DNA of 64,000 bases from Dasyornis broadbenti (GCA_013397935.1 VZRN01011464.1:4692336-4756335); one strand, 5' to 3'; shown: positions 23,566 through 38,199, counted from the stretch's first letter. Notes: generated by a model from the letters alone, not told the origin. Program-made: numbers and translations.

Positions 23566-26500
23566 GGCATTTATCAACTGCTGAGCTGTGAGACTGCAGC
23601 ATTATTTGGAGAGTTACCTGTACACAGAGGGAAAAAGTAGATGCTATTTTGGAGAAGCAGTAAGTTTTTACTATCTCCTGGATTTTCTGATCGAGTTTTA
23701 GTAGAAAGTGGAAAGCACTTGGTCATACTTCATTACAGAACTAAAAGCTTAATTTCTAGGTGTTTAATTCACGTGAACTAAAAAGGAAGTTTTGCAATCC
23801 CTGTGCATAATTAGCATCCATTGAGAGTAGCAGAAATAACAGATTAACCATATGGCTCAATCTATTGTCCACTGAAATTAGGTGGAGAATTTGATTCATA
23901 TCAAAAGAAACCTTTAAAAAGAAAATAAAAGCCTGACCCATGGTTTTAACAGTTTCTGTTATAACTTGAGATTCATGGCATGGTTGGATACATTTTGATT
24001 TTTGCTGAAGAAGCAAAATGTAAGACTGAAAAGCAGTTTTAAGGGACTGTGTGCTAGGTTGCAGTGCACACATTCTACAACACCACATAATTCTTAGGAA
24101 AATATATTTTATATTTTATAGTGTCAACCAGAAACAATGAATCCCTGAGCTTGAGATTCACAATGCACATAGGAACAGATAAGCATGTCCTTTATGGAAT
24201 ATGCATTCTTTGAATGATTCTTTAGATCTTCATTATTTCTAAATTCGAGACATATGCATTAGGTAAGCTAGATAAGCTCCTGCCTAGCGGTTAGCAGGAT
24301 TATTAGATTCCAGATGCATATATCCTTTGAAATACCTTTTTAAAAAATTATTTTTAGATTCAATATGCATTCAGGAGCTTCTGATTAAACACAGCCTGAG
24401 TTTTCTATTTGTTCTTTTGGTTTCGTGCAATGTGACAGACAGTGAACAGCCCTAAGATAATTTATGCACTGTAAAATTAAGTCATATTGGAGCTGAACAG
24501 AAAAGTAAAACTGAGAGATGGGAATGACAGTAGTTCTAGCTAAGGACTGCGAATAGGAACATTATATATTTGTTTATTTATTTGGTTAATTATGAGAGGA
24601 CCACTGGAACCAGCAAGAAGAACCCAGATAAGAAATGCAGCACAACAGCTCTGCGCTGAGACACATGCTTGGAGACTTTTCTTTGACATAAACTGTGGCA
24701 TATCCAGAGTTACCCATTACACAGTGCAATGATTTGAATATTGCACTTTGTGTTTTTGTCCTGTGGCAGGCACTGATACACTGGGAGTTCCCTCTACAAG
24801 GGTACGTGACTCATTGCTGGTTATTGTGGCATGAGTTGGGTCACTTTCCTGCAGTTGGTGAATTCTCATTAAGTCTGCAGGGTACTTTTTTTTAAGCAGA
24901 ACTCTGACCCAGCATTTAGCCCAGATGTGCAAGTTTCATTGCCAATACCATATTTGAACAAATAAAATATCTTTTTTTTTCATTATCTTTGCCAAGAGCA
25001 GTTTTCAAAATGTTAACAATAAACTTCAAAGATAAAAGCTAATAACAGAGAAGTGTGAATACTTTGTGTAAAGTCAGGCATGGAAGACTGCAGAAAATAC
25101 TTGTAAAAAAATCAGAGAAGCTGTTGCTAATGCAGGTATCTTAAACACTTAAATTATATTCTATGTAATTCCTGGAAAATGTCAAATTGTGAAATTGGCT
25201 GTTCAGGCATTTGGAAGTATAGACCTTACATAGGTTAGACAAATCCCTAAAGGAATCTGGTTTTCAATGCTCAAAAAGTGGAAAAGATGAAAAGAAGGAA
25301 AATCAGTTATGAATAATTTTGAATTCCACATTATTGCCTCAAGAGTTTTTTGTGTTTTGTTTGATTGGTTAGTAGGTTGTCTTTTTAAGACAAAAATTAG
25401 TACCAGCCAGGAAGCTCCAGAAGACACTAGGGTTCGATTCATAAAACATGCTAATATCTTAGCAAATACCCCCCCAATATATCCCACTATCTTTCATGCT
25501 TATTAGAAAACTAAAATTCCATATCAGCTTTCCAAACAGCTAAGAAAGAAAGCAGTGAACTGCTATTAAGAAACCTTTGAGAACACACATTTGGAAACCT
25601 GAAGATTAATGAGTGGTAGATTGTGGTGCAGGAAGTCTGAGGTTTTATTTTGGCTAATTAAGAACTTGTTGAACTAATAAATAATTAATAGAGTCCAAGA
25701 TTTTTTCTGTACATGCTTTCAACAGTCAGTGTTCTTTTTTCATGGATTTTAACTCTTTACAAACTTTCACCTCTTTTGGAAGTTTAAACTTTGTTTCCTA
25801 TTGCACACAGTTGTTTACACCCCCATAAATCTTTATTATAACTATACAGAATAGATTTTACATGAAAATGAATACATGTGCACCAGAGAGCTATCTGAAT
25901 AATGAAGACATACATTAGAGCATCATGATGAGAGAATCATGTATGCATGAACATTTACATTTCCACACAGATTTATAAAAATCACCTGCTAATGAGATCC
26001 AGAGAGAGACTTCTGATGTTCCTAATAAAATAAAGGTACACCTAATTTCATACAAAATGCTTTCTACTACTGGAAAAGCTTAATTAGAAAATGGCTTCTT
26101 ATGGTCTTTAGAAGAACAGTCTTTTCTGCGAAATGTTTGATTTTTGCAGCTCTTCAAGAGGCTGAATGATATAGTTAGAGAACTACTTGCATAGTAGTCT
26201 GTTGGCACGTGCAGCTCTGCTAAACAGTCAGATATTACAGCTGAATTTTTGTCCAGTATTAGGAAATTTGTTATTCCTGCTGATGGTTCAAATGATTGGA
26301 TCATCAGTGGAAATATTATTAAATGAGATTTGGGATGGTTTGTTCAACTGTGATGCCAAAACATCTATTTATACTGCACATCATTAAATACACTTCCAGA
26401 AATCCTGGAAACGCACCACTTCTGGCATAAAGGACAACATTTCTGACATCAACAACAGAACCTGCTTTTATAGCCCTTGATTTTATTAACATTATAAATA

Positions 26501-27459
26501 AACTGTCATGGATAACTTCTGTTATGCTGCTTGTACTTATTACCGCACAGTGCTGAAAAACTCTCTTGAATCTTACACACACCATAGTGTGTGTAAGATA
26601 ACAACCTTGAAAGGTTCTGCAATGCCTGCAACAATAACTTTTCAACTGAGAAAACACTAATATTCTTATTCGCCTTGCATATTTTATTCAAACATAGGAA
26701 CCCAGGCACTCTATATAATGTCTATTTAATAGAACATTTTAAAAGGATTTGTGAAGTTGCTAGCTGTTGCTACTAAATCTTGGAAAATATTTAAAAATGG
26801 ATTTTCTAAATCTACAGTCTTACTTTGAGAGGCATTAAAAGAGGGACTGTGAAACAGGCTACCATAGAAACCATCCACACATGTATTCTTAACAAAACTC
26901 ACTTCAGCTGTTTAAATTTGTGTCAATAATACAGATAATTTAATAATGAATCAATGGTATGGAACAGTAAAAGGATTTTAAGAGTATCAGGGCAGATGAC
27001 TAACAGAAAAATGAGGGGAGTTTATGCTTAAAATAGGCAACTACTTAGTACGTGTGAATGAAAAACAACCCCTGCATTTAAAATGTGTTAGCCTTCAGAT
27101 ATATCTATTCTCTCTCCATAGTCTTCAGATTTATGTTCTACTGCACCTCTGACAAGTATCTGTCCACAAGACAGGGCAGGAAAAGCCAATCCAGAGTACA
27201 TCTCTTCTGAATCAAAAAGTACTTTGAAAAACTACAATGGATGATGTCTGAATGGTAGAAGAAAGTTACATTTTACTTGGGCTTCATACCTTTCTGTTCA
27301 TAGCTAGTTCCAATGGCTGTATTATTTGGCTTTCAGCCCATAAGTTGAGATATACAGCCAAAACTCTGCACCATTCACCAGATACTGGACTAGACCTTGG
27401 TTTGGTGACAAAAAGATGCTCATATGTAACATCAGATACTCATTTTTACTGAACAAGTT
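23566..27459. other. AT-rich intron, one strong inverted repeat
   Basis: No repeat family or exon recognised. The perfect inverted repeat at 26570-26599 is listed separately. The ORFs at 23756-24088 and 26319-26657 (110 and 112 codons) have no recognisable domain and ordinary noncoding composition. Confidence 0.5.
26570..26599. repeat. Perfect 13-bp inverted repeat (cruciform candidate)
   Basis: ATCTTACACACAC (26570-26582) and GTGTGTGTAAGAT (26587-26599) are exact reverse complements around a CATA spacer. Arms this long and perfect are unlikely by chance in a window this size. The CA/TG core may have grown by slippage, but the ATCTT/AAGAT ends are not part of a CA repeat. Confidence 0.97.
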
Positions 27460-28720
27460 CAAAGAAACGAGTGAGTGTCTGTGCAATACTGTGTGCAACA
27501 CTTCCAGTAGATTCCCAGCTGAAATCCCTGGTGGCCAGCTGCTCTCCAGACAGCAGAGCAAATGCTCAGCTGAGACACAGGGAATGCTATTCCCTCAGTA
27601 GGGATGCCATCAGCGCTAGACAGGATTTCTTACTGTGGGATGCCACCACATGCTGTGAAGGGCTTTGAGCAGAAGGAGAAGTCATGCTGTGGAACTGCTC
27701 CCCGTGGCAGCACTGCTCTGTCCCTGTGGAAGCACATTTCTCATCTGAAGGTTACAGGCTAATGAAGGCTGCACCTCTCAGGTACACTGGCAGAGCAAGC
27801 ACGTTTTCTTGTCTGCTTCTAGAGTAAGACAAAACATCTTGTTCCCTCTTTCTTTCTCTTGCTTTCCAATACAAAAGTAGGATATACACAATAACGGTGT
27901 GAACCCCTGTGAGAGACTGAAATGTTATGGCTAATGGCTTAAACAGTTAAAATCACCAAAGGATTTCTGTCCACTGTAGCAATCTGCGCAAAGAAGGAAC
28001 TGGTCATCTGCGACCACCGAAGCCAAATCCCTCCTGACTGGAAACGGAGTGTGAGTTAAGATAAAACTTGCGATGAGATAAATGTCGTACTATTGTCCAG
28101 TTATCTCAAGTGTAAGGCGAAGTAAATAAACCTTGGGGGAGAAGAATGTATCCACAAGGGAGCCTTTCTCAGCAGCTGTGTTGAAAAACACCTCAGGGTG
28201 GGTTCAGTGGGGAGAGGCAAAAGCCCACAGACTCATTTGCTGAGGCCAGGTTTGCACCCCTGAGGGTGAGGCTGAAACCCTGCAGTCGGGGATGGTGCTC
28301 TTTACAATGGTCATGGCCCTCTGCTCAGGGGTAAAACTCCCCTGGGGAAGGTCTGATGGGGCATCAGTGGCTCGACTGTGCTGAGTGGCAGCTGTCGTGT
28401 CTTAGAAGGTGCCATAAGCCATCGAAGACCCCCAAAGTGCCCCCAGAGCCATTCTTCAGGCCTTCCACCAGGTGACTGCACACAATCTGAAAGTGCTGCA
28501 ACAAAACCAGAGTTTGTTGCAAGAAATGGTGTAAAACTTCCCCTTCACACAGGGAAGGTGCCTGGGTGTTCCCACCGAAGCTGAGCCTGTTTTCACCCAC
28601 AGGACTTTGTGTATTGGGGATTTCTTCCCCCACCCACAACGGATCAAGACCATCACTTTGACCAGTGGAAAACTACATTGCAATAAACAAGTCTTGCGAT
28701 GAGCTCTATGGGTGGTTATC
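27460..28720. other. GC-richer block, possible old LTR-type or other repeat
   Basis: About 1.2 kb distinctly GC-richer than its flanks. It contains AATAAA-type signals near 28126 and 28681 and an 11-bp word CTTGCGATGAG present twice (28067-28077 and 28693-28703). Overlapping ORFs occur on both strands (28364-28639, 28378-28584, 28456-28746), none with a known domain. The mix of poly(A) signals and repeated words would suit an old LTR element, but I cannot find matching termini or a primer-binding site. It may be unrelated pieces. Confidence 0.3.
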
Positions 28721-31700
28721 TTTTCTTTCTCTTTCTTTTCCCTCATACATTTTCATAAGTGATATTTTTATGCTTTCATATTGCTATATTACTATAGACA
28801 CTAATAATCATGTACATGCCTTCCTTTGCAACCAAACACAAACTGTCCCAAAATAAACTCTATATATATATATTTACAAACACAGATCATTCAGTGTTGT
28901 TTCACTACAATCCACCCCAAGGGATCTGTTAAGAAAAACATGGGTTACCCATGTCATTTGGGTAACAACCCTTTTTAAAAAACCACTTTTGATTCTTTTT
29001 TCTTCCACTGCTTCTCATAGAGAATAAAGTTTTCATTGAACTATGACCTTATGCAGGAAATTCCAAGGAAACACAATGTTTTATGTTTCTGTTCTCCAAA
29101 GTCCAATTTAAAGCAGCAGAAGAGAAAATCTATTCTGTCAGATCAATGAATGCATCATGGAACACTTCTACCATAGTACTCAGAAAAGAAATCTGTTATT
29201 TTGAAACCATTTTTGTTTTTATATTATTTTCCCTAAAAACATTACTTCCCATAAAAAGTAATTATTTGATACAATTTTTTTCCTATCTGTTTTTAGGAAA
29301 AAAATTATTTTTGGCTTAACTCATACTAATAAAACCAAAAATCATTCCTCGATAACAAGTTTAATAAATTATTTATACAGAAGTCATTATTTTATAGCAT
29401 ACTCATAAACTTAAAAGTGCATGATGCAAACAGATAGTATGATTATCTTCATTTTTTAAAAAGAAATTTTAAAACCTTGTTCATTCTTCTTTTGAAGATA
29501 GACACAAAAAAATAAGCTTAGATTTAACTTCAAAGGAGTCAGATACAGTGAAGTGGAGGAAATAAATGTCACATAATTCTGAATGCAGGGAAGCCCATTG
29601 CTATTCTTATCTCCAACAGGAATTATTTCTGAGGTGTAACTATAGCACTGGTGAAGGTTATTTCATGAAGACTACATGATCCAACTAATGGACAAATTCC
29701 TTATTCCAGAAAAACATGAATGTTATGTCTGAATAAGGAAGGGCTTGGAATGACCTGAAAGATTTCAGTCATGGGTGTGACCTTGATGTTTTTGTTGTAT
29801 TCAACAATGCTGAAAGAAAAGTTGTTGGTGAGAAGCATTACTCTGGTTGGATAACCAAAATTGATGCTTTTCATGTACAGTGAGGCTTCCTTTTCTGATA
29901 CGATGAGTTGTAATAATCAACCTTGCAACATTCAATTCAGTAGTCACCAGAGAGCAGTTATTTTAGCTCCAAACAGTTAGCAAGAACTAGCATCTGTTCC
30001 TACTGATGATAACTGAGCAAATTAAAAGTACCTGTATCAAATTGAAACACATCTAATTATCCTCTTTTTATTTTTATGGATACAATTAATTACTATTAAG
30101 GAATTTGTGCTCTAATAATTAGTATCAGAAAACTGAATTCCCTGAAGAGTGTGGGTCAATGATTCTAACTCCCCAGCTACCAGAGAATGTGAATATTCAG
30201 TATTTTCAGTGATGCTCTTTCTTTCCTTTTAAGCATCTTAGCATTTCTGCTTCTTCAAAGTTCACTTCAAGAGCTCTGTATAGATAGAGTATCACTATTG
30301 CTTTTTCATATTAACCATCTCTCTGATCCAAATCCGGATGTGTTGTGGGATCATTTTTTTATTCAGATGGGTTTATTTTCTGGCATCACATGCCATTAAT
30401 ACTGTAGTCCCTTTATCCCAGTATGTAAAAGTGCCACTGCATTCAACAGCTGTAAAATTGGAGATGAATTTGTAGCTTGTGAATTTACCACAAGTGTGTA
30501 CATGGCATACGTACATTGCCTGCTATATAGCTCGCTCTGTGTTTGTCAAATGCACAATTATGTTCTTGTCATGAAGTATGGCTCATGTTCAGACACTTCA
30601 GTTCTAGGAATCATCACACCAGGCAAGCTTCTCCTTATTTGAACAGTGGTCAGTCTCTCCAGCTGAACAGTTTTTTTATCTCATAGAATGTGTAGGGGAG
30701 AGTTTTCTCCTTTGAGACACCTTTTGGCTTTGTGATCTCTTCTAGGAAAAGGCAGTGCCCCACACACTGCAGGGCTGACTTGCTTCCATGGGTATTGTGG
30801 TGGAGGACATAAACACAGGGAGCTTATTTTGGCTCAGGCTCCCTCCTTGTGTTTTTGCAGCACATGGCACTTGTCACTAAGCTGTTCAAACACGAGTACT
30901 GCTGTGCTCACTTGGTGCTAGTCAGGAGACACTGCTGTATTCAGACTTGCCAAACCTCAGCTAATTCTGCTGCTACAATTATTTCTCCAGGGGAGACCAA
31001 CAATGAGCTCCGGAAGGACAAGCCATTGCTGTAGTTTTTATGGGAACAGCAACACATTAAACACGTCAACACTACCAACATCAAGTCTTGTGCCACCATG
31101 CTCTGCAGAAGAAAGGAGTCATTTACACCATAGGAACTGACTTTTCTCCTCATTTACCAACAAGCCTCAGGTTGGCCACTCAGTAGGACTTCTTTCTCAT
31201 AGCTGTTGAACCAGCTTACAGGGAGTAACATTCAAATCATTAACTTTCTCTGATGGGTTACCAGATTGAATTTCAACTTTAACTCCCACTTTGTATCTAG
31301 TTTACCACAAACAGGCAGGGAACTCATGAAATTCTCCAGACAAACACAGGAAAACATAGATGTACCACTGATGGAGCATCTTTGTCAACCATTTGACAAA
31401 AATAGTGTATTGTCAATGACCAAGTAAATACAGCTCACATAAAGCTGTGACTTTAATGTCTATTCTCCACAGTTTAACATAGTTCATTGATTTATTAACA
31501 TTTTTTCATGCTTTGAAAAAGTTTTCTTTGTTTTGTTTTCATTTTTGTTTTAAAAGAATGTTTCAAATAATTTGAATTCCACTATAAAAGGCTCTCTGAA
31601 TTAAAAAAAAAAAAAAAAAGTCTAATAACAGTTCCTTTTAGGTTTTGAAAACCTAGTCAAGAACTAGTGGCTATATCAGTTGACCTTGAGGGAGAAAAAT

Positions 31701-34384
31701 GACTAGAAGCAAGGCCCTTTTTCTTTTAGCTATAGTAAACAGCCTCCTGAAAGTAGAATAAAACAATGGCAGCAATAACAGAGTTTTATGTTTGCTGAAC
31801 TCCACAGGGAGAAAACTGAAAAGAATAAGAGAGTTTTCAATACATTGTGTTTGCTTAAGGCATGAAGCTGTCAAGAGTAGCAAGCATATTTTTATTAAAG
31901 TAGTACATGCATATGCATATCTAAATTATACAGGTTGGTTAAATGACATCTAATAAAGATAATAATTATAAATTAAGTAATGCTATAATTACTGCAAAAC
32001 CCACCCCTTGCATATCCATTGAATCTAATTTTTGCAATATGTATTGCTTGCACATTAATCTGTATAAGGAACATTGAATTTTAATGACACTTTATGAAGA
32101 TTTAAGATGTAAGAATTCTGAGTGCAAATTGGCCTATTTATTATTTAACTCACAATTGTTCTTTATTTTTATCTGCAGAGAGAAAATTAATTCACCACCG
32201 GTAGGTTCTGTGATTCACAGGAGATTAAAAACAAAAAAAAGGAACTGATGATGATTATATATGTCCAGAAATCTTGCATTCAAGTGCATCTAATGAAACA
32301 TTTCAACTTCTTGTTGAGATATTATTCAAAATACTTACGCAGCAAAGCATATTCATACCATGTACCACCAGAACATAAAAGATTGCTTGCAAGTTTCACT
32401 AGTCAACAACACTTTGAATAAGTCATCTTATAAACTTCTGAAGATGTTGGAAATGATCTATTCATCACTAGAGGGAGTATGTTATATTCCTATTTGAAAG
32501 GACCTATCAGCTATCTGAAGGCTGTATCACTTTCACAATTTTTTCCTGTAATGTAGAACAAGTTTTAAATAAATACACACCCATCTCTTGTCTTCTCAGA
32601 GCAGTCCCAAACTGCCACTAGATAAAAAGGTAAAGGCACAATACAGGCTGTTGTATTTTTTTATCAGCTACAGATAAAGAACCATCAAGTTAAGTGGGCT
32701 CAGCTGATGCAAATCTCCCATGAGAATCAATTCTACAGTTCCTGGCATTCTGAAGTATGGTAGTGGGGCTTTTCTTCTGAAATACCTGAAGGAAAGAACT
32801 GTTATGAAGAAACTAACAATATATAATCATACCTGCAACTAGCATAAATAATAGCAATTTCATTGATTTATACCAGCCAAGAAGTCGATCTGTGGCTTTA
32901 AAACATTTCATGTAATTGAAATCAAGCTTATAAATCACACAGTACCATTTCCTCATACTTTAATATTAATTTAAATCTAAAATTTTGCAATAAATAACAA
33001 TCTCTCTCTTACTGCTGCTTTATCTATCTTAGAATCCAATAAAGTCAAGGAAGGCATTGCAGGTGAATTAGTTCTCTAACATCACAAAGCATCACCGTAT
33101 CACCCATTAAACCTTCATGGATTCTTGCATAGAGTTTTTTGTCAGCTGCTGATATTTAAAAAAGAATAGGTAAACTCTATGAGATCTATAAATGTGCCCT
33201 CTAACTAAAATGTAGACAGATCAAAATGTTTGGCAGAAGCAGGAGTCTTCACAGAGAAAATTGCAGTAAGATAAAGCAATTAGTATTGCAAAGGAAATTG
33301 GGTTTGTATGGTGGCCATCTCGATAAGAAATGTGTTTTACTGAATGAAATGAAACTCATTTCTCCCAATGGAGAAAACGTTTAAAGAAAATCTCCTAAGG
33401 TGAAACATAATGGATCCTAAGCTCTTTCAAAAGTATCCTTGGTAGGAAGACACAGAATGGAGAACATATGTATAGCACCAAGTTCTCTGCTCACACCCCA
33501 TGCTACACCATCCTAGAAGACCTCATTTTATAGCAATGTGGATATATCTTCACTGTTTGGTTCTCTAACCTTGGATGTTGTTATGGAGATGTGTTGGTTT
33601 TGATGACAGTCCTGAGTTTATACTGTTGGATATTTTAACAGTAATTATGACTGTTCTAACAAAGTACAACTGAGTGATGTAAATGCTCTCTCATTCTTTT
33701 TCTTTCTTGAAAAAGTAGAGAGTCACAATGTTGCAAAAGATTAAATATATGGCAGTCATACTTAAAATTCACTATCTGCGTTATGGTAATAACAACACAG
33801 GTACAGGAAAACCTGATGCCTAGTTATATACTAGAAATAAAAGTACTAGCCATTAGAAGGAAAATACAAGAATTACATACACATTCTTTATCCAAATGAT
33901 TCCAGAGTCCCTGAAGATTTTGTGCTATTGTAAGAACACATTTAAACACACATAAAGCAAATGAACTCATAATATGTTGACTCTGCTACAGCAACGAGGG
34001 TATAAATAGATAACAGGAATATGAGTGAAATCAGATGCAGGTCCAAGGCATGTATGTTCTAGGATCTTACAATGGAAGGATTTAATTAATATTTCAAATT
34101 TTACATTAGGGAAGAGTGATTGACGTCTCCAATTATAAAATATTTTTAAAGCAGGTTTAATGAATAATTATGTGCTTCATAAAATGTCTAGTGCCATGAT
34201 CTATCTAGTAGCTAGAAGGTGAGTGTTCATGCACTGAGACTAGAAGAAGGTGTATGTTTTTAATATTGAGGCTAATTAACAATTTGAATTATTATCATGT
34301 AGTAGATTCTGTGTATCTTTAAGGTTATTTTCATAGGAATTGTCTTAATTGTTAAAAACGGTTGAAGAACTCTATCCTTTATGT
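28721..34384. other. AT-rich intron, nothing recognised
   Basis: Long AT-rich stretch with a 17-base A-run at 31603-31619, a small 7-bp inverted repeat ACATGGG/CCCATGT at 28938-28954 and a short TA run near 28863. A somewhat GC-richer part at 30640-31030 is unclassified. No coding signal. Confidence 0.5.
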
Positions 34385-34455
34385 AACACAGAAGGTCAGA
34401 CAAGGTGAACATAATGATCCCCTCTGGCTGTAGAACTTCTGACTCTATGAATTCA
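34385..34455 (+). mobile_element. Old CR1 3' tail fragment
   Basis: The stretch GAAGGTCAGACAAGGTGAAC then ATAATGATCCCCTCTGGCTG then TAGAACTTCTGACTCTATGA follows the terminal CR1/L3-clade wording ('ATAATGGTCCCTTCTGGCCTTAAAATCTATGA'). It is short and degraded, with no identifiable 5' part. Confidence 0.6.
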
Positions 34456-35009
34456 GCATGACGTTAGCAATGATTTTAGCTACAGAAGTATTAGCACATT
34501 CATTTTTGGGTACTACTCTTCCTCAAGTTGCCTCTCATCAAAGGCAGGTAACTGGATGAGACAGACACAGAAGCACCAGCTTCCAGTAATATGGACAGCA
34601 TACTTCTATCCATCCAGGGATAAATTATAGACTCTGGAAGATGCATGACACTTATCTTGCATGCTTATATCTCAGGCATTTCCAGTCCCAGAGTTTAAAA
34701 CCTTCTCAGTGCTGTTCAAGAATTGGTGACCAATCTCAAATATTTTACATGAGCGGATTTGTCAGTCTCTGGCCACTCTTTCTTCACTTAACAAAAATGT
34801 CCACTGCTTCCAACTGAAACTGGATCTACTAATACAATGGTTCTATTAACAGACATCCAAGAATGAGCATGGAATTAATTTTCTCAGAGTAAATTTTCCC
34901 CTAATTATGCCAAATATACAGAAGGAAAAAGTAGCAAACACTATCAATTAAAATATTAAGATGGGACAAGAAGTACATCAGAAGCACTGGAAGAGTTGAC
35001 CCAGAAAGA

Positions 35010-35165
35010 CTGCATATCATTGTAGATTCTCAAAGTCAGCTTGACAAAGTCTTGAGCAACATGATCTACCATCCAAGATGGTTAGAACTTTGCAGTTTTC
35101 CAGCTGTGAGTGGAAAGTTGGACCAAATGATCTCCAGAGATCCTTTCCAGTCTAATTATTAGATA
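35010..35165 (+). mobile_element. CR1 3' tail fragment
   Basis: CAGCTTGACAAAGTCTTGAGC, then CAACATGATCTACCATCC, then GTTGGACCAAATGATCTCC, then AGAGATCCTTTCCAGTCTAA, in the order of a CR1 terminal region ('GACAAGGTCCTGAGCAACCTGATCTA ... GGACTAGATGACCTCCAGAGGTCCC'). It is a second tail in the same orientation about 550 bp after the previous one, so probably a separate insertion. Confidence 0.78.
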
Positions 35166-38100
35166 ATCTGGTGATAATGGAGTTTGTCAATAAAAGAAGT
35201 GGCCACTGCTAGTCAACTAGAAATGCCCAGGAGAGCGCTGCCTTTCTGCAAGTGAAATTTAAATGCACCAGCAGCACCAGGCTTTGCCTGAGATTTGTTT
35301 TGTGCTTTTGAATCTAGAATACAACTCACATTTAGGAGGCAACACTCCTATTCCCTTCAGTTTGACAGCTGAGAGTGTCTAACACAACTCCCAAACATAT
35401 AGCAGTTGTCACTATTAACTATGCCATGTGCCCTGAAGTCCATCCTGAATGTTCAATTACACCCCTGCTTTCCTGTCCTCAGCCGGCCCGCAAACAGGAG
35501 TACTTAAGAAAATGTTACCTGATGTAAAAATTGAGCCAAGGGATATATTATATTTTGATTACAGTAAGTCAGTCTCTTGGAATCAAAAATAGGAAATTAA
35601 GTTTTTTATATTTTAAAGAATGATCTTGTTCCTTATGAAAAACAATGTCTATTTGCCTTCTTCTAACAGATGTAGGGCTGTAATAAAAAGTGAAATGTTA
35701 CGTAAAAGTAATGGTGTAATGTTTATTGAACAAAGAAACATAGGATATTCAGCAATCCGCTTTTCTAAAGCCCCACAGGAGCCCTGAAGGAACTCATCCT
35801 TGTTAATTGGCACTAACAGAAGGGATGCTACCACCACAACATGCTGTACACAATTGTACAGCTATATGTTTTCAGAGGCATGGTGATGTTACATGATGCT
35901 CACAACAAGGAACAGGACACAGGTGAACCTGAAATCTCATCCTGTGAAGCCATCTACCCTGTGCTGTGTCATAATGATTCAGTTTTGTTGATCAGGGAAT
36001 ACAGAACTAACATAAGCAGATTTATTGGAATACTGTGATTTTTTTTTTTTCTTATTTTTGGTAAAATTATTTTATGCTGTCAAAGAAAACTAATGACTGG
36101 ATTCATGTTTACCTCATATGGCACTACAGCACACTGGCATGAAAGGACCTTAGAGGGAATGTGTAATTTCTCTATTTTCCTGAACCTGCATGATGGTACA
36201 GATGTGAAGGTTTTCCCATTGGCAACACACTTTTTTACTTTGCTTAATTAACAGATTTAAAATTAACTTTTCATTCTCCATGGACCTTTTGATTCTGCAG
36301 CTTATTTAACAAGATACTTTGATGAAGAACTTAAGAAGGTTTGTAAAAGATCATTATTGAGAATTCTACATTTCTGTTAAAAGGTTTTGAATGAGCTACC
36401 CATGATTATGTTATTTGTAACAAACTTCTAAAGAGCTGCTTTGGCATAAAAACATTCCCATCTATGAAGAGGTACTTTTCAAGTGCACAACGTTGCTTTT
36501 TAATGAAATGCTTTTACATGTCTATATTATCTTTCAAAATGATAGTATTTTTGCTGACATTTTTTACACTATAATGGTAAAATAAATATAATATGGCTAA
36601 TCCTATCAAGCTTAACATCATATTATATTTCTTTATTGAATGATTTCTACAGGTTGGCTACTATCAAGTGCACTATTTCTCTTCTGATTGGGAATTACTT
36701 TCTACTTAGAGGAAAGAAGAATCTTTTTAATTTCACCCTTCTTTCCATTTCATGTTCTAGAGTTTTTAGCTGCATTCCACATAGTGTTATAGAATGATTT
36801 TACTTCACATTGTTTCATCAGACAAACATGAACAGCAGGCAAAAATGTAATTAATCATAAGTTGGTGTTTCACCAAACCTGAGATAAAGATTCTTAATTA
36901 TTTTATATTGGCCCTGTTCATAACTTTAAAAGCTAAATAAAAGCAATAATGAGAGAATAGAAACTGTGCAGGGTACACAGCGTAGAACTACAAGCAAAAC
37001 ATATTGTAAAAATACCAGACAGCACAAAATGGTATAAAGTTGGCAAGAGAAGCTCCAGTGCAGGTGATATAGAATATGGTCAAAACAACTTATGTAACTG
37101 TGTTCTTAGCAATGCAATATTAAATGTAAGAAGTAAAGTATTGTAGATGTGATACCTAAAACATTTAAACTCCAGAGTCCAGAGGAGTGCAGTTCAAGTA
37201 TTAGAAGTTTTTTAGCCTTGAAAGATGAACAGTAAAATACCACCTTATGCCTCAAGTACAAACTTTTCCTCAATTGAGATTAGAGGTACCCAGTGTACTC
37301 CCTTGATATACTGGGCTTTTTCATATCACAAGTACTTTTTTCCTTTAACATCCATTCCTTCAGAAACATAATGACTATTCATGGTCTAAATTTCCTACAC
37401 CAGTTGCAATATGATCTTCTACATTTGGTTCACAGCATGAAGGGAAATCATTACACCTTCATGCAATAAAATGTGCTATTACACCAATTTATGTTGTGTA
37501 ATCAAGAATAACCCAGACTTCAGATTTCTTAGCAACATACAAAAAGAGGTAAAATTAAACCCAGCTTTTAATCCAGTTTATTTTAAGATAATTAATGGTA
37601 AAATGAAAAAGTCTTCTGCATTTAAAAGAACAAAAAAACTAAAGTTGCAGAAGGAAAAATGCCTTGTGGCATTCTGCTCATGTCCTTGAAAGGACCAACT
37701 CTTTACATAGGAAGGTAATTCAGCTGCTTCTCATTAACATCTTGATTTTTTTTCTACAAATGTGGTACTCTGTGTCCATCCAACAGGTTCTGGAACGAGC
37801 TCACCTATGTATATCCAATGTACACTCACTGTGTCTCTTTCTCTCATTAGTGAAGTCCCGGCCTAGAGGTGACATCCTCATTTTGGATTAGTGAAACAGT
37901 TGGAATGTGCCACCTAGAGCCATCACTGCAGATTTCAGCTGAGTCTGAGAAACAGGCTAAAAAGTCTGAAACAAAGTATTCAGAAATTCTGGGTTTTGTA
38001 TTTTTAAATTTTATTTTGAAAATACGATCCATAACAGTCTAATATTCAGATATCTAATATATAAACATAACACAAATATAGCAAAACTTCAAACTTTACT

Positions 38101-38199
38101 GGGATATTGCCCCACACTTTGAATGCACAAACCTGAGTTATGCTTTCAGTTAATCTTTAGGATATAATCACCCTCACATCTGAAAAATCCTCTGAAACT
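35166..38199. other. AT-rich intron, nothing recognised
   Basis: Unique-looking AT-rich DNA with a T-run near 36040. The ORFs (35649-35837, 35841-36038, 37471-37689, 37664-37891) have no domain. No repeat named. Confidence 0.5.

Noticed and set aside
23756..24088. 110-codon minus-strand ORF in MAGI2 sense
   Set aside because: No similarity to any MAGI2 segment I know, no flanking consensus splice pair, and typical chance composition.
31603..31619. A-run as a retroposon tail
   Set aside because: Only 17 A's with no composition change or repeat landmark upstream.
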